NCBI GenBank assembly: GCA_033398695.1
Contig: CM065812.1
Location: 135,228,858 to 135,292,857, forward strand
Source: Orobanche coerulescens
Taxonomy: Eukaryota; Streptophyta; Magnoliopsida; Lamiales; Orobanchaceae
DNA length: 64,000 bases
Direction: 5' to 3'
The notes beneath the pieces were generated by a model. It saw only the letters and a list, made by a program, of their open reading frames with translations, was not told the origin of the DNA and did no database searches. This document shows positions 58,937-64,000 of this stretch, piece after piece. The first letter of the stretch is position 1. Every line of letters starts with the position of its first letter. A program made the translations under genes and the position numbers.

Positions 58937-59511
58937 TCGCCCGGTTCTGCCGCACCCGTCCGGCCGGTGCCACTGTCGTCGGCCGATCCCGCCACCGTCC
59001 GGCGATCCATAGCCGTCAGGGCTCGACGACCCGATTTCCGAAATCGCACGGAACGAACACGACGAAAAGTTCACGGACGACATAAACGACTCGAAATGAA
59101 AACGTAATACCATATTTAGTCATACGCGACCAAGAAACGGGTCGAGGCAACAATTATAGATACGGATACCCGTAACTTTCAAGAAATTACAAAATGGCCC
59201 AAAACGCCCGGAAATCACGATACGTGATCGAATAACCAAACCGAAGTTCACAACACGTCTAACAAAGTTAAACGGACTTGCGGGAAACTCGAAACAGCAG
59301 TTTCGGTCGAGATTCGCAAGAATCAAACTCAAGTGCGGAAAAGTCGCTAAAAAGCACAGAACTCAACAAAACAACACCGAAACGAACTCGGATGACAAAA
59401 AGTGTTGAATTAATCATTCTCAGAATGACGAAACGGTCATGAGCGAGTCGTCAAAACGGACTCCGACCGAAAAAATAAATTTACCGAAAATCGAAAATTG
59501 CGGATATTACA

Positions 59512-61138
59512 TTATATCATAACCAACTCACACTGACTATCTAATAAGATTGACTAAACAACATATCAAATATGGAAGGCGCATGCCTTTATAAATACTT
59601 AGAAATAATCAGACCTATAGTCATGCTAACTGTATCGAGATCAATAAATTCATGTATTTACCACAATATACTATTGCTTTGCATGTTAAAACTCATGAGA
59701 ATTATTCATTCCCATATCATACTGCAAGAAGACGGTGCACCACAACACATACATACAATATTTTGTTTTATATAGTGAAAGATGGAGTTTTCCAAGCATG
59801 GGATTGGGTCAAGACCAACATGGTGGTCCCTTAATTCAATGTGACAAAATCTATCACAAATCGGTTTTAACCATGACATATCTGTCCCAGTCAATGTTCG
59901 TCCCGTTAAAACATCACAAATCTGTTACTAGTCATGCACAATCATAACTTTACCATTGTTGATAATGTTTATCTATTTCAATTGCTAGTTTAAAATCAAC
60001 AAAACGGCGACATCAAGTCACATCCAAAACATGGTATGCAACAACCACAAATATCGACTTTTAATAACTATACGTGATCCCCAAGACCATCATACAGTTT
60101 ACTTTATCATATGAGAATAATATCACTTCTCATAGCCTCATCCACTGCAAAGTATCATGGGAGATAAAGTCTCAAGTACCCAATTCCCAAATAAAAAATT
60201 TCCCCAAAGAGAGGAACTGAAAAAATGGTAACTTTAATAAATGTTACGTGGGTATTTGATTCCGTGTTTGCTTTGATCCTTGAACGGAATGCTAAATATG
60301 GCTTCCCCCATCGCATGCATATCAGCATGATACAATGAGCAACATATTTTCCTATATGACACGTAAAAAATAATCATAGTTAGTCACAAAAGTACAAATT
60401 AATACTAAGTAAATCACGGATTAGGAAAATGAGAGTTTGAGAAGCCCGAAAAGGGCTTATGGGCTCGATAATTAGCCCAAAACAAAACAAGTTGTATGAC
60501 AAGGGCCAGGATAAATATGAGCTGGGCTGGCCAAACTGATTAGGTTGGGCCAAAATAATGGGATGTAGGGGCAGGCTTTGGACAGAAACGGGCGATTGGG
60601 CGAGTCGCTAAGCGGTGTTGGACGAGCCGGGTCACAGAGGGGAGATCAGACCAAGTTGTGATTCGATCAGGTCGGCACAATGTCAGTCTGTGGATCAGAT
60701 CACAGGATATTAGTCGGATCGAGATCAGTCGGTCTACTGAGAAAGAGGCACATACTGCGACTCCGTCAGAATGGTCAGATTGTGATTGGGCACGTAACTC
60801 GTTGCTGGACCGGATACGATGAGGAACTGACGAAAACATGGAACAAATTTTCCTGCAGACATAACTGTTGAGCACTATTTCATCGAGAAATATGATCCGG
60901 GATCTCCACCATTAAATTTATAGGTGTGTTTGTCATGAAGGTCCTATGAAAATTTCATATGTTGATATGACAGTTAACAATACACATATTTCGTATATAG
61001 TAAATTTTAATTTCTAGTGAAAAATACATAGATTTGACGGACAATTTTCTTAATATATATCTAACATCGAAATAAAAAAATATTTATATTCGATTATAAA
61101 AGCACACATTATATGAATATTACATAAGATAAATCTTA
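59512..61138. other. Unassigned intergenic DNA
   Basis: A/T-rich, non-coding. Overlapping ORFs on both strands at 60540-60875 show no domain and overlap each other. No element ends were recognised. Confidence 0.6.
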
Positions 61139-61354
61139 TACTCCATCCATCCATAAACAACTTACCCATTTGATTTCGACATGGGTTTGAAGAAATTAGT
61201 TGACTGTATTGTTTGATTGGAATAAGGATCCCATTTTTTTGTAGTTTTAAAGTGAAATGTGTGGGATATACTTACTAAAAATAGAAATGGGTCAGTTTTT
61301 TGTGGACGTACCAAAATAGCAAAAGGGGTAAGTAGTTTGTGGATGGAGGGAGTA
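61139..61354. mobile_element. Stowaway-type MITE
   Basis: A 212 bp body (61141-61352) between TA duplications (61139-61140 and 61353-61354). Terminal inverted repeats: left CTCCATCCATCCATAAACAA, right (reverse complement) CTCCCTCCATCCACAAACTA; similarity continues for about 30 bp. CTCC-TCC ends with TA targets are the hallmark of Stowaway (Tc1/mariner). No coding capacity, as usual. Confidence 0.88.
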
Positions 61355-61545
61355 TGATATATACGGGTAATGAAATTTAATTCACAAGTTTAATGCACAC
61401 ATATAGAATATACACTTTTAGTAGTAGATGTTTGGGCAGGAAACTGAGATGTTGATCACTGTTAGAATCAATTCTATTTATATATAAATTTTATTTCTTG
61501 TTTTTTGTTGAATAAAGCTATTATGGGCTAAGTTTCCTTGTTGAG

Positions 61546-61604
<59 letters not shown>

Positions 61605-61721
61605 TCTTGTTTTGTGCTGAATAAAGCTATTATGAGCTCAGTTTTCTTGTTCGGATTATGAACAAAATTCGATCATGTTATTAACTTGTATAAATATTAT
61701 TTTGAATTGTTTATTATTGTA
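61355..61721. repeat. AC/AT microsatellite between two ~55 bp copies
   Basis: (AC)16 at 61549-61580 runs into (AT)12 at 61581-61604. It is flanked by a direct repeat: about 61496-61548 and 61605-61660 both contain GAATAAAGCTATTATG and TTCTTGTT. The rest is A/T-rich with nothing recognised. Confidence 0.85.
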
Positions 61722-62314
61722 TGTTGAAGAGATAAATGTACCACTAGAAGGAGGGTTGAATAGTGGCATTGCGGATAATTGAACTTTCTCGCGAAGTAAA
61801 AATAAATTGTGCAGAAAGTAAAAGACACAACGATGTATAGAGGTTCGGCAACTTGCCTATGTCCTCTCTCCATTTTCTCTTTCTATTGGCTCAAGAAAAA
61901 CCACACACAACTTTGCCTCGTCTTCTATAGGTCTGGGCACAACCGTTACAACGCTTGTCTTCGATTGGTCCAAGCACAACCAAACACTCAATATAAATTT
62001 TCTTATCTAGTGTTCTATAGGAACTAGATAATCCTCACTTATGATCTTCAGAGTATAATCCTAACAATGCCGGATCAAAGATCCTAATAACACTGGATTA
62101 ATAACTCTTGATTGGTTTCTCTCAAGCCCGTGAAGGAGTGATGCAACACTCAAAACAATCAAAAAAGATAGGAAGTATATAAGATATTACAATATGTGAA
62201 CAACAATCGTATCTTTTATCGTGACAACTTAGAATGAAATAAATAGCAATAATCTGAGCTCAAGTGCGTTTATATGCTTGAAGCTATGTGTCTTGAGATA
62301 CCTAATGGCATGGG

Positions 62315-62322
62315 TATTTATA
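62315..62322 (-). promoter_or_regulatory. TATA box of the probable solo LTR
   Basis: TATAAATA on the - strand. The nearest array motif is 62361-62374, about 52 bp start to start (roughly two array steps). Confidence 0.6.
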
Positions 62323-62360
62323 GTTTTCAGACCCTCTTGATATGTTGAAAACTGGTACTA

Positions 62361-63163
62361 TTAGCATGCGATAATATTTCTTTGTAGCATGCGCTATCGT
62401 TGTCTGACTTTGATGAACTGAACTGTCTTCAAACTGTTCCATAGGTAATATAAAATGTCTAGCGTGCGCTAGACATTCCTTTTAGCATGCGCCGACGATT
62501 TGGTCAACTTACTTTATTTTGACTTTGAATAATAATACGGCTTTGTCTCCAACATTCTTCTCCAACGGATAGATTTTGAACTTAGCGTGCGCTAATGAAC
62601 ATCCTTAGCATGCGCTAGGTAGTCAAGATTTGCTTTCTAGATTTTCCGTGATTTCTTTGTTGACTTCGTTGTTCCAACGGTTGAATGACTAATGGTAGGA
62701 TTTTGAACATTTAGCGTGCGCTAACATGTAATAGACAGCGTGTGCTAATTATCTCCAGGTGGAGTGCGTTAGCTTCATCATAATGTGCGTTACATGTTGC
62801 TTCATTTAAACTCCAGACCTTTCTAACTTGAACACACCAACAGGTAGTGTGCATTATTTATGTCTCTTAGCATGCGTTAAGCCTCTTCATCGTGTGCACA
62901 AATTTCCTTCATAGCGTGCACTAATGTTGTTCCTTTTTCAGTCCAGACCTTACTGTCCTTACTGCCTTGTTCAACCAAGAAACCGTTAGCGTGCGCTAGA
63001 CATTTTGTTGCGTGCGCTAATTTGATCAACTAGCATGCGCTAATAATTGAAGCTTGCGTGCGCTAAAACATCAGGTGAGTTTTTAAGCTCTCTGCAGGTG
63101 ATTTTATTATTACAGGTAACTTCTCGATAACGTGCGCTACTACGTGTGTGTAGCGTGCGCTAG
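62361..63163 (-). repeat. Phased near-palindrome array in the probable solo LTR
   Basis: About twenty motifs. Left edges by hand: 62361, 62384; 62459, 62482; 62582, 62605; 62711, 62735, 62759, 62780; 62844, 62867, 62887, 62911; 62986, 63007, 63030, 63053; 63127, 63150. Within groups every step is 20-24 bp, mostly 23; groups are 73-106 bp apart. Sense orientation is TAGCGCACGCTA throughout. This LTR is not obviously related to GyA, GyB or GyC outside the array. Confidence 0.88.
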
Positions 63164-63300
63164 ACATTGAGTTTTTCTTCAATGAATCATGCCGTGTAGT
63201 TGAATTTCGTTAAATATTTTGAAAGCATGCATCATCAAAATACTTTGTTCAACATATGTGATCATCGTAGAATTATTTATCTTTATTTATTTGGCCAACA

Positions 63301-63841
63301 AATGTTGAATTATGGTCTTCATAATTTTTTAAAAAACTATACTGATTAGATCAAGTGATTTTCAGTATAAGTTCTTGTAGAGAATATAAATATATCACTA
63401 CACCTTTTTTTGAGCTATTTTCATATATCTTCATGCTATACATTAATTTTCAATCAATATAGAAATATATTGAATTAAATTAACATATAAGAGATGTTTT
63501 CAATCAACACAAAAAAATATTGAATTAAATAAAATATATAAGAGATGATTTTATGCTCGAAAGAAGTAATTATCTTTTTAAAGAAGATCGAATCTAGCAA
63601 TAATTAATAAGTGATTCATATTATATATTTATATAATTATATAATATAGGGATCGATTCAAATGGAACCAGTTTCGAAAACGGGAATGTGAATTCGTGCA
63701 TATTTAGTACGGATTCACTGCACACTGTTGAACAAATCAATTTTGATAATTTTTCCAAAAAATTTGAAGTAAAACATTAAGGCTCGTTCAGACAAAAAAG
63801 GCACGTATTGCATCAAAGATAAAATCTTCAGAACAACGTAA
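63301..63841. other. Unassigned A/T-rich DNA
   Basis: Two copies of a short repeat (ATATTGAATTAAAT near 63467 and 63517, each followed by ATATAAGAGATG) and no coding signal. Confidence 0.6.
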
Positions 63842-63991
63842 ATAGCGCAACACTATTCATATACAATAGCGCACGCTATCGAGCTCATAAATAGCTAGTA
63901 CTTTGAAGTCAGTAACGCACACAATCTGCTACTCCGAAGTTTCAACAATTCAACAGCGCATGCTACTTACAGACAATAGTGCACGCTACCT
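63842..63991 (+). repeat. Start of another near-palindrome array, + orientation
   Basis: Motif slots at 63842, 63866, 63912, 63953 and 63976, with steps of 24, 46, 41 and 23. Best copy: ATAGCGCACGCTATC. Orientation is opposite to the solo LTR, so it belongs to a + strand element whose promoter should lie right of the window. Confidence 0.65.
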
Positions 63992-64000
63992 ATTACTCCA

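Larger units (their letters stand above)
45202..59511 (-). mobile_element. GyC: tandem LTR-internal-LTR-internal-LTR array
   Basis: In - orientation: LTR 56282-59511, internal 53953-56281, LTR 50761-53952, internal 48440-50760, LTR 45202-48439. Each internal region has its own primer site and polypurine tract. Such a three-LTR structure normally arises by unequal recombination between LTRs. Five-base flanks differ (GAATA at 45197-45201, TTATA at 59512-59516), so no clear target duplication is present. Ends, primer site and the TTTCGTCCCGAAACTT stretch near the polypurine tract resemble GyA. No gene is present in either internal region. Confidence 0.88.
56282..59511 (-). repeat. GyC LTR 3 (5'-most in element sense)
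   Basis: 3230 bp. TATAAAT at 58505-58511, array 58522-58936. A divergent patch lies at 56500-56580 against the other two LTRs. It retains the block missing from LTR 2. Confidence 0.9.
61722..63300 (-). mobile_element. Probable solo LTR, - orientation
   Basis: In sense it runs TGTTGGCCAAATAAATAAAG to CTCTTCAACA, with 5 bp inverted ends TGTTG/CAACA. TATAAATA at 62315-62322 lies downstream of a long palindrome array. The transcribed part includes GACATAGGCAAGTTGCCGAA and a terminal CTATTCAACCCTCCTTCTAG stretch, as in common plant LTRs. No primer site follows 61722, hence solo. Flanks TTGTA and AATGT do not match, so the exact ends are uncertain. The superfamily is not certain. Confidence 0.55.

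Noticed and set aside
60540..60875. Possible host gene fragment with frames on both strands
   Set aside because: Both frames overlap fully, have no domain, no splice structure and no conserved neighbour.
61717..63305. Target duplication for the probable solo LTR
   Set aside because: The five-base flanks TTGTA and AATGT do not match under the chosen ends, so no duplication is claimed.

Overview
The window is about 64 kb of repeat-rich nuclear DNA from a flowering plant, probably a eudicot. I base this on nested LTR retrotransposons with tRNA-Met-type and tRNA-Asp-type primer sites, one Stowaway-type MITE, no bacterial gene organisation and no host gene that I can defend. The species cannot be named from the sequence. 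Every recognisable protein-coding stretch belongs to a retrotransposon and is broken by stops or frameshifts.

Layout, left to right. (1) 1-1072: the end of a + strand Gypsy LTR. (2) 1073-21506: a - strand gag-only Gypsy element, here called GyA, with 2.8 kb LTRs. It is split by (3) a complete 12.6 kb SIRE/Maximus-like Copia element at 5594-18177 with a perfect ATTAC target duplication. (4) 21507-25592: unassigned DNA with a possible retroelement relic and a 160 bp tandem duplication. (5) 25593-44036: a + strand element, GyB, with 4.4 kb LTRs around only 389 bp of internal DNA (target duplication ATATG). Its 5' LTR is split by (6) a 9.2 kb Athila-like Gypsy element at 26255-35427 that lacks RT and integrase. 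(7) 44042-45201: unassigned DNA. (8) 45202-59511: a - strand tandem structure of family GyC, with three 3.2 kb LTRs and two 2.3 kb non-coding internal regions. (9) 59512-61721: unassigned DNA containing the MITE and an AC/AT microsatellite. (10) 61722-63300: a probable - strand solo LTR. (11) 63301-64000: the start of another promoter-like array.

The most unusual signal is in the LTR promoters, not in the proteins. GyA, GyB, GyC and the solo LTR carry many copies of a 12-14 bp near-palindrome, TTAGCGCACGCTAA. Copies are separated by unrelated spacers and set at about 22-24 bp start to start, close to two helical turns. They almost always keep one orientation relative to transcription. In GyA, GyB and GyC the last copy begins 23-24 bp before a TATA box. 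The Athila element does the same with another palindrome, GCCGCGGC, at 21 bp spacing, and repeats that array inside the element ahead of its 3' env-position ORF. GyA has a third palindrome, TTACGGCCGTAA, at exact 23 bp steps beside gag. The Copia LTR instead carries a cluster of W-boxes (TTGAC). I read these as helically phased cis-regulatory arrays acquired by several LTR families. What binds them is unknown.

None of the three long-LTR Gypsy families here has a pol gene, so all would depend on enzymes supplied in trans. All counts and spacings were made by hand on the sequence.
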